Source: Dehalococcoidia bacterium (lineage in GTDB: Bacteria; Chloroflexota; Dehalococcoidia; CAUJGQ01). Taken from it: a DNA stretch of 64,000 bases. Below the pieces are notes generated by a model that saw nothing but the letters and a program-made list of their open reading frames with translations, was not told the origin of the DNA and ran no database searches. The translations under genes and the position numbers were made by a program. Every line of letters begins with the position of its first letter. Position 1 is the stretch's first letter. The stretch is from contig DATGEL010000041.1 of NCBI GenBank assembly GCA_035310145.1, positions 1 to 64,000 of the forward strand, read 5' to 3'. This document shows, piece by piece, positions 26,011 to 34,877 of this stretch.

Positions 26011-26565
26011 TCAGGCGAAAAATTCGGCAACGGCGCAGGAGAAGCCGGGCAGCACCGGCTCCGCATCGATTGTCTCCTCCTCCGTATAGACGCGGGGGTG
26101 CGCCAATTCTCGATAGGCGACGACATGCCGCGACAGTGGGTAGACGACCCAGACGAGGCGCACGCCCGCCGCCAGCCATTGCGCCACCTTCTGCTGGATC
26201 CGACCCGCCCGATCACCGGGCGAAACAACTTCAACGACCAGGTCCGGGGCTATCTCCGGGTACCCAGGGATCGATCGATCAGGCGGAAGACGTGCGCTGC
26301 TGATAAAGGCGACATCGGGGCCACGCACGGTGTCCGGATCGCGCTTGAGGATGATGCCGGGATCCCCGACCGCGACCTGTCCCAGTCGGTTGGCTCGAAC
26401 GTACACGGCGATCAGGAGACCAACAGTAGATGTGGTATGGCCGTGCTCCCAGCCAGGCGGGGGTGTCATCTCCTGCAGCTCTCCCTCGATTAGCTCAACG
26501 TAGGCATCACAATCGTCCATCTCGAAAAGTTCTTCGGCCGTTATCGGCTTCTTTGTCGTGGCCAT
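26011..26565 (-). CDS. Uma2 family (DUF820) PD-(D/E)XK nuclease-like protein
   Basis: The 184-residue protein starts ITAEELFEMDDCDAYVELIEGEL and has GPDVAFIS, then DLVVEVVSPGDRAGRIQQKVAQWLAAGVRLVWVVYP. The Asp, Glu and Lys of these blocks form the restriction-endonuclease-like active site of the Uma2 family. Members are widely duplicated in cyanobacteria and Chloroflexota and their role is still unclear. A TACACT box lies 30 bases upstream on the minus strand. It is divergent from the dehydrogenase at 26706. Confidence 0.88.
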   Translation of the reverse strand: MATTKKPITAEELFEMDDCDAYVELIEGELQEMTPPPGWEHGHTTSTVGLLIAVYVRANRLGQVAVGDPGIILKRDPDTVRGPDVAFISSARLPPDRSIPGYPEIAPDLVVEVVSPGDRAGRIQQKVAQWLAAGVRLVWVVYPLSRHVVAYRELAHPRVYTEEETIDAEPVLPGFSCAVAEFFA

Positions 26566-26594
26566 CGGGCTGCCGCTCCCTCTCTGGTCCGTTC

Positions 26595-26600
26595 AGTGTA
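26595..26600 (-). promoter_or_regulatory. Putative -10 box (TACACT) for the Uma2 gene
   Basis: The minus strand reads ACTACACTGAAC, 30 bases before the start codon. It matches the recurrent TAYRCT hexamer; no -35 is recognised. Confidence 0.35.
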
Positions 26601-26642
26601 GTCGAAAGGCGCGCGGCTCTGTGCCGCTCCGCGCTCCGCGGC

Positions 26643-26648
26643 TACACT
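26643..26648 (+). promoter_or_regulatory. Putative -10 box (TACACT) for the dehydrogenase at 26706
   Basis: GCTACACT at 26641-26648 precedes the start by about 58 bases. It matches the recurring GCTAYRCT pattern and is divergent from the Uma2 box. Confidence 0.35.
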
Positions 26649-26705
26649 GTTGTTTGCGTACCGTCAAACTTTCGCCCGCGCTGCCGGGGCAGGAGAACGA
26701 GCATC

Positions 26706-27878
26706 ATGGAGTTCACCTTCACGCCGCAGGAGCTGGCCTTCCGCGGTGAGGTTCGCGCCTTTCTCGACCACGAGTTGCCCGCCGACTGGGAGGGCACCGG
26801 CGACTTCGAGGAGGAATTCGGCGTTGACGAGGCGGAGGCGCTGGTCGCGGCCCTTCAGAGGAAGCTGGCCGATCGCAAGTGGCTGGCGATGGCCTGGCCG
26901 GCTGAGTACGGCGGGCGCGACGCCAGCATCATGCAGCAGGTGATCTACAACGAGGAGATGGCCTACCGCCGGGCGCCGGTGAACTTCAGCATGGGCGTCG
27001 CCTGGGTCGGGCCGGCGCTGATGATCTACGGCACCGACGAGCAGAAGCGCCGCTACCTGCCGCCAATCACCCGCGCCGAAGAGGTCTGGTGCACGCTCTA
27101 CTCCGAGCCGGGCGCCGGCTCCGACCTGGCGGCGATGCAGACGCGCGCCACCCGCGACGGCGACGAGTACGTGATCAACGGTCAGAAGATCTGGACGACC
27201 GGCGCCCACCGCTCGGATCTGGGCTGGCTGGCGGCGCGCACTGACCCGGACGCGCCCAAGCACAAGGGCATCAGCATGTTCCTGCTGGACATGAAGACGC
27301 CCGGTGTCACCGTGCGGCCGCTGATCAACATGGCGAACAGCCACGGCTTCAACGAAGTCTTCTTCGACAACGTGCGCGTGCCGGCCGCCAACCTCGTGGG
27401 GACGGAGAACCGCGGCTGGTACCAGCTCGCCGTCTCGCTCGACTTCGAGCGCAGCAGCATCGCCGGCGCGGCCGGGGCGCAGCGCACGCTGGAAGACCTG
27501 CTGGCCTACGCTCGCGAACCGCGCGCCGCCGCTTCGGCCGCACTGCGCCACCGCCTGGCGGAGATGCAGATCGAGATCGAGGTCTGCCGCAACCTCTCCT
27601 ATCGCGTGGCCGGCATGCAGGCGAAGGGCATGGTGCCCAACTACGAGGCCTCGCTGGTCAAGATCTTCAGCACGGAGATGAGCCAGCGGCTGGCGCGCAC
27701 CGGCATCGATCTGCTCGGCCTATACGGCCAGGTCGAGCGCGGCTCGAAGGGCGCGCGGCTGAAGGGCCGCATGGAGCGCGCCTACCTTCAGGCGGTTTCG
27801 GCCACGATCGCCGGCGGCACCAGCGAGGTGAACCGTTCGGTGGTCGCGACGCGCGGGCTGGGTCTGCCGCGCGGATAG
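26706..27878 (+). CDS. Acyl-CoA dehydrogenase (FadE type)
   Basis: The 390-residue protein starts MEFTFTPQELAFRGEVRAFL. It carries WPAEYGGRDAS, the FAD/substrate motif YSEPGAGSDLA, NGQKIWTTGAH, and the C-terminal IAGGTSEVNRSVVATRGLGLPRG. It would oxidise an acyl-CoA to an enoyl-CoA with FAD. The usual TSEIQR is TSEVNR here, a small departure at the region carrying the catalytic base; the Glu itself is kept. ATG 26706 has an AGGAG site about ten bases upstream. It is convergent with the alpha/beta hydrolase. Confidence 0.9.
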   Translation: MEFTFTPQELAFRGEVRAFLDHELPADWEGTGDFEEEFGVDEAEALVAALQRKLADRKWLAMAWPAEYGGRDASIMQQVIYNEEMAYRRAPVNFSMGVAWVGPALMIYGTDEQKRRYLPPITRAEEVWCTLYSEPGAGSDLAAMQTRATRDGDEYVINGQKIWTTGAHRSDLGWLAARTDPDAPKHKGISMFLLDMKTPGVTVRPLINMANSHGFNEVFFDNVRVPAANLVGTENRGWYQLAVSLDFERSSIAGAAGAQRTLEDLLAYAREPRAAASAALRHRLAEMQIEIEVCRNLSYRVAGMQAKGMVPNYEASLVKIFSTEMSQRLARTGIDLLGLYGQVERGSKGARLKGRMERAYLQAVSATIAGGTSEVNRSVVATRGLGLPRG

Positions 27879-27891
27879 CGAGTGAGGATCC

Positions 27892-28752
27892 TCAGCCGGC
27901 GACTTCGCGCACGAGCCGCTCGAACAGCGCGGGTTGCTCCATCGGCCCGGTGTGCGTGGCGTTCGCCAGCACGCGCAGCTCGCAGCGCGGGAACATCGTG
28001 CGCAGGGCGGCGCCGGGGTCGCGGCCGTCGCTCTGTCGCCCACTCCGGTCGCCGTAGACGGCCAGCAGGGGCAGAGCAGGGGCGGACACCCCGCGCCAGG
28101 CGTCGAAGCCGAAGGTTGCCTCGAACAGCCGCGACACGGCGAGCGGCGGCACACAGGGGCCGGCGGAGCCGTCCTCCCGCGTCTGCGTGCCGTAGGTGAG
28201 AAACGCCGCGAAGTAGTCTTCGCGCCAGTCTTTAAACGCGCTCTGCGCGCGGTAGTGCGCGGCCAGCGCCGTGCGGCTGGGAAAGGACTCGCGACGGCGC
28301 AGCGCCCGCGCCGCCATCTCGGCCATGCGCGGCGGCTCGGGTACCGCGGCGGGCTTGCCATCCGCGCCTGCGCTCACCGGCATCGTCGGCTCGTAGACGA
28401 GGGCCGCGTGGCAGCGCTCGCCCGATGCGGCCGCGGCGAGCAGCGAGACGCCGCCGCCGCGTGAGTGGCCGACGAAGACGATGTCTTGCAGCTCAAGCGC
28501 GTCCACCAGGCCGAGCAGGTCGTCGCGCAGGCTGCCCCAGTCGTAGCCGCGTTCCGGCTGCTCCGACCAGCCGTGGCCGGGGAGATCCCAGGCGACAACG
28601 GTGAACCGCGCACCGGACAGCGAGGCGATCAGGGGCGCCCAAACGCCGCCGCAGTGGCTGTTGCCGTGCGTGAGCACGATCGCCCGCGGGCCAGCGCCGG
28701 CACGCAGGTAGTGCAGGCGCACGCCGTTGACGTGCACGAAGTCGCTCTTCAT
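27892..28752 (-). CDS. Alpha/beta hydrolase
   Basis: The protein has 286 residues. The oxyanion HG dipeptide is in VLTHGNSHCGGVW, WDLPGHGWSEQP follows, the nucleophile elbow is GHSRGGG, the acid is in the LAVYGDRSG region, and the catalytic His is in LANATHTGPMEQP near the C-terminus. All triad elements are present, so it should be an active esterase, lactonase or related hydrolase. ATG 28752 starts MKSDFVHVNGVRLHYLRAG, the family's usual N-terminus. A TACGCT box lies 42 bases upstream. It follows the LLM gene on the same strand after 86 bases. Confidence 0.88.
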   Translation of the reverse strand: MKSDFVHVNGVRLHYLRAGAGPRAIVLTHGNSHCGGVWAPLIASLSGARFTVVAWDLPGHGWSEQPERGYDWGSLRDDLLGLVDALELQDIVFVGHSRGGGVSLLAAAASGERCHAALVYEPTMPVSAGADGKPAAVPEPPRMAEMAARALRRRESFPSRTALAAHYRAQSAFKDWREDYFAAFLTYGTQTREDGSAGPCVPPLAVSRLFEATFGFDAWRGVSAPALPLLAVYGDRSGRQSDGRDPGAALRTMFPRCELRVLANATHTGPMEQPALFERLVREVAG

Positions 28753-28793
28753 CTCGCTCACGTTCGCCCCGGGGGCACAGCCGCCCGCAGCGC

Positions 28794-28799
28794 AGCGTA
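28794..28799 (-). promoter_or_regulatory. Putative -10 box (TACGCT) for the alpha/beta hydrolase
   Basis: The minus strand reads GCTACGCTGCG, 42 bases before the start codon. It matches the recurring TAYRCT hexamer; the -35 is not evident. Confidence 0.35.
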
Positions 28800-28838
28800 G
28801 CGCGAACGGTTCCCCGGTGTCGCGCTCGGCGAGCCGGC

Positions 28839-29747
28839 TCAAGCGAAGGCGGCGAACAGCTCTTCGAACGCCTTCATCTGGCCGCCCTGCGTGGAGGACG
28901 GTACCAGGATCGGCGTGTTGACGCCGGCGGCGTACCACGTTTCGAGTCCCTCGCGCACTTCGGCCGTGCTGCCGAACAGCGTCACGTCGCGCAGCCAGCG
29001 CTCGCTCATCAGTCCCGGCAACTTTTCGCGCTCGCCCGCGGTGATCGCCCGGCGAATCGCCTTCATCTCGTCGGCGTATCCCGCTTCGATCCAGTAGTTC
29101 TGGTAGTTAGGCAGCGAGACATACAACGTCAGCGTGCGGCGCATCAGGCGCGCCGCCGCCTCGCGGTCTTCGGAGACGCAGGTCGGGATCATGTTGCCGA
29201 TCATGAACTCCGGGTCGGCGCGCTTCTCCGTCGGCAGGTGCTGCAGCGAGGCGGCCATGTGCGAGCGGGCGGCGTTGGCCCAGACGGCGCCCTGGCCGAT
29301 CTCGCCCGCCAGCTCGACCATCCGTTGCCGCAGCGTGGCCAGCACCAGCGGCGGCAGCGGACCGCTCTGCGGCTCGCCCTCGCGCAGCTTCGCTGCGAAG
29401 GCACGGATATCCGAAAGCGGCTTGCCAGTGCTCACGCCGAGGTGCTCGTTGGTGGGGCCGTGGCTCACGCCGATGCCGAAGCGGAAGCGACCGCCGCTGA
29501 GCTCGTGGATCAGCGCCACGCTGCCGGCGTAGTCATACGGATGACGGGCGTAGATGTTGGCGATCGCCGTGCCGAAGCTGATGCGCCGGGTGCACAGCGC
29601 GAGCGCCTCGCAGAGGCCGACGCCGTCGGAGAGGCTGGGCGCGTAAATCCCGCTGAAGCCGCGTGCTTCGATCTCCTGCGCGAGTTCCAGCGTGCGGGCG
29701 CGGCGGCCGGCCACGGCCACCACGCTGAGGGCGGGCATTTGCGGCAT
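28839..29747 (-). CDS. LLM-class flavin/F420-dependent oxidoreductase
   Basis: The 302-residue protein has the luciferase-like barrel: LAQEIEARGFSGIYAPS, then RISFGTAIANIYARHPYDYAGSVALIHELSGGRFRFGIGVSHG, and a C-terminal half with STAEVREGLETWYAAGVNTPIL. These are hallmarks of F420-dependent LLM enzymes. Start ATG 29747 follows AGGAG by about nine bases; an upstream ATG at 29771 is possible. Its substrate is unknown. Together with the downstream alpha/beta hydrolase it may form a two-gene unit. Confidence 0.86.
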   Translation of the reverse strand: MPQMPALSVVAVAGRRARTLELAQEIEARGFSGIYAPSLSDGVGLCEALALCTRRISFGTAIANIYARHPYDYAGSVALIHELSGGRFRFGIGVSHGPTNEHLGVSTGKPLSDIRAFAAKLREGEPQSGPLPPLVLATLRQRMVELAGEIGQGAVWANAARSHMAASLQHLPTEKRADPEFMIGNMIPTCVSEDREAAARLMRRTLTLYVSLPNYQNYWIEAGYADEMKAIRRAITAGEREKLPGLMSERWLRDVTLFGSTAEVREGLETWYAAGVNTPILVPSSTQGGQMKAFEELFAAFA

Positions 29748-29858
29748 GGACAGGGTGCTCCTGCGGGACATGGTTGCACGACTGGCGATTGACTGGTGAA
29801 CGTTGATGCAGCCGGCCAACAGGTGAGAAGGCGCCAGCCTCGACAGCGTAGCCGGTCG

Positions 29859-30185
29859 TTAGGCGTCGCTGAAGAGGGAGGCGTGCGCGGAGTCTACGGG
29901 GCTGCCGCAGATCGTGCAGGGCGCATTAGAGGGCGAGCCTTTGCAGTCCTTGCACTCGATCCAGCCGCACAGCCGGCAGACTACGCCGAGATAGATGGGT
30001 TGCAGCATGCTGCCCGGCGGCGGCCGGCGCAGCTCAAGCATGCGGCTGCAGGCGCCGCACCGCGGGCTGGGTGGATCGGCGGGCCCGCCTTCGGCGCAGT
30101 TGGGAGATGAGCGCGCCCGATCGGCGGCGCCGAGGCGCCGGCGCAGCCGTTGCCAGAGCGACGAGCTAGCGCCGCCGCTGCGCAA
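29859..30185 (-). CDS. Small cysteine-rich zinc-ribbon-like protein
   Basis: The 108-residue frame has three CxxC pairs: CGAC, CRLCGWIECKDC and CTIC. This pattern suggests zinc-binding ribbons or knuckles in the last ~65 residues, after a basic N-terminus. There is no ATG at the long start (TTG 30185). Translation could instead begin at an internal ATG such as MLELRRPP, which would lose the first CxxC. It overlaps the end of the upstream 64-residue gene by 20 bases, suggesting coupling. I do not know the family. Confidence 0.6.
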   Translation of the reverse strand: MRSGGASSSLWQRLRRRLGAADRARSSPNCAEGGPADPPSPRCGACSRMLELRRPPPGSMLQPIYLGVVCRLCGWIECKDCKGSPSNAPCTICGSPVDSAHASLFSDA

Positions 30186-30360
30186 CGGGTTGCGTCAGCG
30201 CAATCGGCTGGCGATCTTCATCGAGCAGGAGATTGGTTTCCGCCGGGAAGGCCCGCTGCCAGGCCCGAAGCAAGGTGACTGCGTCCTGAGGCGAGTTGAC
30301 TTCGACTTCGGCGCTCGGGAAGACAGGAGACTCCCGATAGCGCACCACGGTCAAACTCAT
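30166..30360 (-). CDS. Small hypothetical protein (64 residues)
   Basis: ATG 30360 follows a GGGAGG ribosome site at good distance and gives MSLTVVRYRESPVFPSAEVEV, then a helix (PQDAVTLLRAWQRAF) and a basic end (QRRR). The beta-beta-helix-like layout has no membrane segment. No family is recognised. The stop overlaps the start of the cysteine-rich ORF downstream, so the two may be translated together. Confidence 0.55.
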   Translation of the reverse strand: MSLTVVRYRESPVFPSAEVEVNSPQDAVTLLRAWQRAFPAETNLLLDEDRQPIALTQPVAQRRR

Positions 30361-30521
30361 CGAGGAACGCCTCCCGCGGTTTGTGAACTTCGGCACTACG
30401 CTACTGAGCGAACGGCAAGCCCGCAAGGCGGCAGCATCGCGGTTCTCTGCAAAGGCGTTGTTATTCAATCGCTTAGCGACGGTTTCACTACTCGTTCTGG
30501 CAATGGTCTTGCAAGATCGGC

Positions 30522-31460
30522 TCAGGCGGCTGCCATCGTGCGGTCGAAGCGCGGCGCGACTTCGCGTGCTAAACGCTCAAGTTGATCGAGGAGATGTTCG
30601 GGCGGGCAGACGGGGCGCAGCACGAACTTGCTCGCGCCGGCCTCCAGGTAGGCGGCAATGCGGCGGGCACAGTCCTCTGGCGTGCCGAAGGCGCTGACCT
30701 GTTCTGCCGATGCGTCGGGGCGGACGCGGCGTAGGAACGGCGCGGCCAGCTCGTTCGCTGCTTCACGGCTGCGGGCCACGCAGGTGGATAGGAGTACGCC
30801 GTAGTGGTCCTCGTCGATTGCGCGATTGGCGGCGGCGGCCTGGCGGCGAATTGCCGCGGCGCCCTCGGCGAATTCGTCGGTGGTGATGAACGAGGCGAGC
30901 CAGCCGTCGCCGCTGCGGCCGACGCGGCGGAAGGCGGCCTCGCTGCGCCCGCCGAACCAGATCGGCAGCGACTTCTGCACCGGCCGCGGCGTGATCGTTA
31001 CGTCGCTGGCGTGGTAGTAACGGCCGTGGTGCGTGACGTGCTCTTCGCTCCAGAGGCGGCGCATCAGCCCCACGGCCTCGTCGGTGCGGCCGGCGCGCTC
31101 CTCCCTGGCGACGCCGGCCGCTTCGTACTCGCGCACGTCCTCCGTGCCGATGCCGAAGGCCGGCAGCATACGGCCGTTGGAGAGGAAGTCGATCGTGGCG
31201 ATCTCTTTGGCCAGGACCACGGGGTTGCGCAACGGCAGCACCACCACGCTCATGCCGAACTTCATGTTGCGCGTGCGGCCCGCCACGGCCGCCAGGCCGG
31301 TGATCGGCTCCAGGATCGGCGCCGTCGAGACGAGCCGGTCGCTCAACCAGAGCGAATCAAAGCCGAGCGCCTCGGCGCGATCGATGAACTCCCAGAAGCG
31401 GCTGCTCTCGGCCTCACCGAACGGCCAGCCGCCGACTGCAAGGCCTACGCGCACGCTCAT
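30522..31460 (-). CDS. LLM-class F420-dependent oxidoreductase
   Basis: The 312-residue protein starts MSVRVGLAVGGWPFGEAE. It contains ALGFDSLWLSDRL, then KFGMSVVVLPLRNPVVLAKEIATIDFLSNGRMLPAFGIG, and SLPIWFGGRSEAAFRRVGRSGDGWLAS. The PIWFGG and RRVGR.GDGW motifs place it in the F420-dependent luciferase-like group. The C-terminal AFGTPEDCARRIAAYLEAGASKFVLRP closes the barrel as in the family. It is the fourth such enzyme in this window. Substrate unknown. Confidence 0.87.
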   Translation of the reverse strand: MSVRVGLAVGGWPFGEAESSRFWEFIDRAEALGFDSLWLSDRLVSTAPILEPITGLAAVAGRTRNMKFGMSVVVLPLRNPVVLAKEIATIDFLSNGRMLPAFGIGTEDVREYEAAGVAREERAGRTDEAVGLMRRLWSEEHVTHHGRYYHASDVTITPRPVQKSLPIWFGGRSEAAFRRVGRSGDGWLASFITTDEFAEGAAAIRRQAAAANRAIDEDHYGVLLSTCVARSREAANELAAPFLRRVRPDASAEQVSAFGTPEDCARRIAAYLEAGASKFVLRPVCPPEHLLDQLERLAREVAPRFDRTMAAA

Positions 31461-31528
31461 GGATCCTCCCGCTGGCGCCGTCGCGCCCGTGATCTGAACT
31501 GAGACCACCGTGGCGTGATTGTACCCGT

Positions 31529-32251
31529 TCAGGGCTCGGAGTCGGCACGGGTGCGACGGCGTTCCAGCGCCAGGCGACGGTTGGCCTCGGCCAGCAGGTC
31601 TTCGACCCGGCCGCAGTCCGGGGTGTAGCCCGCGACGCCGCCCGCCAGAACCCAGCTCGTGTCGCCCGCGGGCCAGTGACTCAGCGCGACGGCACGCAGG
31701 CGCTCGCGCACATGCTGTGCGTTCTCGACTTCCGTGTCGGAGAGGATGACGCCGAACATCGTCTCGCTCAGCCGGGCGGTGAAGTCGGCGTCGCGCAGGT
31801 TGGCGCTGAGCACGGCGCCGATGAAGCGCAGCAGACGCTCCTGCGCCGCGACGCGGTCGCCGCCGTGCGTCTCGCCCGCCACGTTCACTTCGATGAGCAG
31901 CACGGAGAGGGGATGGCCGTAGCGCTGCGTACGCGCGACACAGAAGCGCAGCAGCGCCTCGAACAGCCGGTAGTTGCCGAGGCCGGTGAGCGGATCGCGC
32001 AGGGCAGCGGCCGTTGCGGCGTCGCGTGCACGGGTAAGGTCGCGCTCGGCCTCCCGCATGCGGCCGTGGGCGCGCAGGGCGGCCAGCCAGCCGCCGGCAG
32101 CGAAGGTGGCAAGCGCCGCGACCAGCAGCGTGGCCACCGCCGCACTCATACCAACAAACGTCTCGGCGGCAAACGTTGCCGCGGCGATCGCCAGGCCGGC
32201 GCAGGCGCCGCCGGCCAGGATGAGCAGCCGAAGCCTGAAGACGCGAGCCAT
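31529..32251 (-). CDS. Membrane-anchored GGDEF-domain protein with a degenerate active site
   Basis: The protein has 240 residues. Two N-terminal membrane helices (LRLLILAGGACAGLAIAAATF and VATLLVAALATFAAGGWLAAL) lead through a short coiled linker into a diguanylate cyclase fold starting DPLTGLGNYRLFEALL. The signature loop, normally RxGGDEF, reads RLSETMF, and the metal-binding DxD strand reads LIEVNV. It therefore very probably cannot make cyclic di-GMP and may act as a nucleotide-binding or regulatory domain. No EAL domain is present. ATG 32251 is taken as start; the frame is open upstream. Confidence 0.8.
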   Translation of the reverse strand: MARVFRLRLLILAGGACAGLAIAAATFAAETFVGMSAAVATLLVAALATFAAGGWLAALRAHGRMREAERDLTRARDAATAAALRDPLTGLGNYRLFEALLRFCVARTQRYGHPLSVLLIEVNVAGETHGGDRVAAQERLLRFIGAVLSANLRDADFTARLSETMFGVILSDTEVENAQHVRERLRAVALSHWPAGDTSWVLAGGVAGYTPDCGRVEDLLAEANRRLALERRRTRADSEP

Positions 32252-32499
32252 GCGATTCACCGGGCTGGGATCGAGCTGGGATCGGAGCGCACGGCGGGGC
32301 TCCACGAAGCCAGCTAGGCTTCTTGACGTAGTGTACACCCGCCGCGCGCTCTTCCGCATGACGCGCTTGGGACGATTCCAGCGCGGACGCCGTCTGCACA
32401 GGCGATCGGCGTGTGCCGACACCACGGCCGGCTGAGCCGTCGGCCGGCACGGAACGCTTACGGTTGCTCCGCGCCGCTGGCTTGCGCGCCAATGAGCAG

Positions 32500-34830
32500 G
32501 TGAGGCCATGCCCGCGGGTCCGCCTGAGCGCCGGCGCGCGCGGCGCCGCGCTACTTCTATCGCTTGTGCTGCTCGCGTCGAGTGCCGCGGGCGCGGGCAG
32601 GGCAAACGCGCACGCCGTGCTCCTGCGCTCGTCGCCCGCGCAGAACGCCCACCTGCAAAGCGCACCGACGTCGGTTCAGCTCTTCTTCAGCGAGGCGCTC
32701 GACCGCCACGGCAGCAGCATTCGCCTGCTGGGCAACACCGGTGCGCCGGTGGCCGGCGGCGCCGGCTTTGCGAGCGATCCAAGCGAGATGGACCTCTCGC
32801 TGCCGGCGCTGCAGCCGGGCTTCTTCGTCGTCGCCTGGACCACCGTCTCCGCCGTCGACGGGCACCGGCTGCAAGGCTCGTTCCCCTTCGTGCTGCTGAA
32901 CCCCGATGGCAGCACACCGAGCGGCGCCATCGCTGCTTTGAGCGCGCCTGCGCTCGATCCGGGGCCGCCGCCGTTCGATAGCGCCCTGCGCGCCCTGCTG
33001 CTGCTGGCATTGATGGGAATGACGGGCGGGGGCGCGCTGGCGCTGTTTGCGCTCCTGCCGGCGGCGAACGATGCGGCAGGCAGCGATCGGCCCGGAGAGG
33101 GCGCTGAAGCGCCTGCCCTGCGCCGGGCGGCCCGCCTCAGCCTCTGGAGCGGCGCGCTGGTGGCGCTGGCGAGCGCGGCGGCGCTGCTGCGCCAGGCCAC
33201 CCAGCTCGGCGGCCTGGCGCGGTTCGGGGACGCGGTGCAGTCGCGTGTGGGCTGGCTGGCGCTGTTGCGCATCGTCGCGGCGCTGGTTGTTCTGCTCGTC
33301 GCGCGATCATTGCTCCTTCGTCCTCGCTCCGTACCGCGCCCTCGCCTGCGCTGGTGGCTTGTCTGGCTGCCGGCGCTGGCGGCGCAGCTGACGATGTCAC
33401 TGGCCAGCCACGGCGCGGCGCGTGACGGCGCCGGTTGGGCGGCGCCGGCCGACTTCGTGCATCTGCTGGCGGCCTCGCTGTGGATCGGCTCGCTCGTGCA
33501 GCTTCCCTGGCTGCTGCACGACCTGCGGCGCAACTCCGCTCCGGCAACGCGAGCGTTCATGGCGGCGGCGCTCGATCGCTTCTCTTCGCTGGCCGCGCTC
33601 AGCGTCGGCGCGCTGATTCTCACCGGCCTGTTCAACGCCACGGTCGAGGTCGCCTCACCGCGCAACCTCGGTAGCACGAGCTACGGCAACACGTTGATCA
33701 TCAAGTTGGTGCTGGCGGCGCTGCTTTTTGCCGTGGCGCTCGTGAACGCCGCCTGGCTGGCGCCGCGCCTGCGCCAAACGCTCGGCGGCGGCAAATCCGG
33801 CGCTGCCGCCCGGACATTGCGCCGGACCGCGGCGCTGGAAGCCGCGCTCGGCGTGGCGGTCGTCTGCGTCACCGCTGCCCTGGTTTGGCTGGTGCCCGCG
33901 CGCGACGCTGCGGCGGGTAAGCTCGCGCGGCTCCAGCCCGGAGCGAGCGCCAGCTCGGTCTACCGCAACACTGCGCCCGCGGGTGACCTCACCGCGGCGC
34001 TGTCCGTATCGCCGAACCGCCCGGGAGAGAACGCGTTGCGGGTACAGTTGACCGGCCCGGATGTGGCCGGCATCAGCCGGGTGCAGTTTCGCTTCCAGCC
34101 GCCCGACACGCAGCTTGGACCTTCGTCTGCCTACGCGCAAGCGCAGGGCGGCGGTGTGTACTCGGCGTCCGTCGCGAACCTGAGCACGTTCGGCCGCTGG
34201 CAAATTACCGTGAACGTGCGGCGCGGCGGCCACGACGACGTGAACGGCGCCTTCACGGTGGAAGTGCCGAACGTTGCGGGCCTCGCGCTCGCGTCGCCGG
34301 CCGGCAACCGCGATCTCTGGACCTTTCCCGGCCGCGGCATCAGCGCCGACCAGGCACTCGGCTTCGTTCTCGTGTTTGCTGGTGTCGTGCTTTACCGCGC
34401 GCGGCGCTCGCTGGCACGGTACGGCAGGGGAATCGGCCTGGCGGGTACGTCGCTCGCCGCGCTGTCGTTCGTGGGCGGCGCGATGCTCTTCTTCGCGGTG
34501 CATAGCCACGGCACAACCGGCACGGCGCCGGTTTTGACCAACCCGGTCCCGGGCGACGAGCGCTCGCTGCGTTCGGGCGCCGCGCTCTATGCCGCAAACT
34601 GCGCCGTCTGTCACGGCGTCAGCGGCCACGGCGACGGGCCCCAGGCGGCGTCGCTGAACCCGAAGCCTTTCGACCTGACTGTGCACGCGGGCCTGCATCC
34701 GGATTACCAGCTCTTCGATTGGATCAGCAACGGCATCGCCGGCACCGCAATGCCGGCGTGGAAAAGCCAGCTCGACAAGCGGCAGCGCTGGGACCTGGTG
34801 AACTACCTGCGCACGCTGTCCACCAACTGA
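32500..34830 (+). CDS. CopC-CopD copper protein fused to a C-terminal cytochrome c domain
   Basis: The protein has 776 residues from GTG 32500 (GTG 32413 is an alternative). A signal peptide ends ...GRANA, so the mature protein would begin HAVLLRSSP. The mature N-terminal His and the later VDGH match the CopC Cu(II) histidine-brace site. Residues ~38-135 are CopC, followed by a CopD-type multi-helix membrane domain, an extracytoplasmic beta domain, more helices (YcnJ-like layout), and then a cytochrome c domain with heme motif CAVCH at 701-705 and a likely axial Met in GTAMPAW (~751). It probably handles copper outside the membrane and carries electrons. The three-part fusion in one chain is uncommon. 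Confidence 0.88.
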   Translation: MRPCPRVRLSAGARGAALLLSLVLLASSAAGAGRANAHAVLLRSSPAQNAHLQSAPTSVQLFFSEALDRHGSSIRLLGNTGAPVAGGAGFASDPSEMDLSLPALQPGFFVVAWTTVSAVDGHRLQGSFPFVLLNPDGSTPSGAIAALSAPALDPGPPPFDSALRALLLLALMGMTGGGALALFALLPAANDAAGSDRPGEGAEAPALRRAARLSLWSGALVALASAAALLRQATQLGGLARFGDAVQSRVGWLALLRIVAALVVLLVARSLLLRPRSVPRPRLRWWLVWLPALAAQLTMSLASHGAARDGAGWAAPADFVHLLAASLWIGSLVQLPWLLHDLRRNSAPATRAFMAAALDRFSSLAALSVGALILTGLFNATVEVASPRNLGSTSYGNTLIIKLVLAALLFAVALVNAAWLAPRLRQTLGGGKSGAAARTLRRTAALEAALGVAVVCVTAALVWLVPARDAAAGKLARLQPGASASSVYRNTAPAGDLTAALSVSPNRPGENALRVQLTGPDVAGISRVQFRFQPPDTQLGPSSAYAQAQGGGVYSASVANLSTFGRWQITVNVRRGGHDDVNGAFTVEVPNVAGLALASPAGNRDLWTFPGRGISADQALGFVLVFAGVVLYRARRSLARYGRGIGLAGTSLAALSFVGGAMLFFAVHSHGTTGTAPVLTNPVPGDERSLRSGAALYAANCAVCHGVSGHGDGPQAASLNPKPFDLTVHAGLHPDYQLFDWISNGIAGTAMPAWKSQLDKRQRWDLVNYLRTLSTN

Positions 34831-34877
34831 GCCGCGACGGAAGGTACCGCTCGCGCTGCCGAACGCCTGAACGCCGA

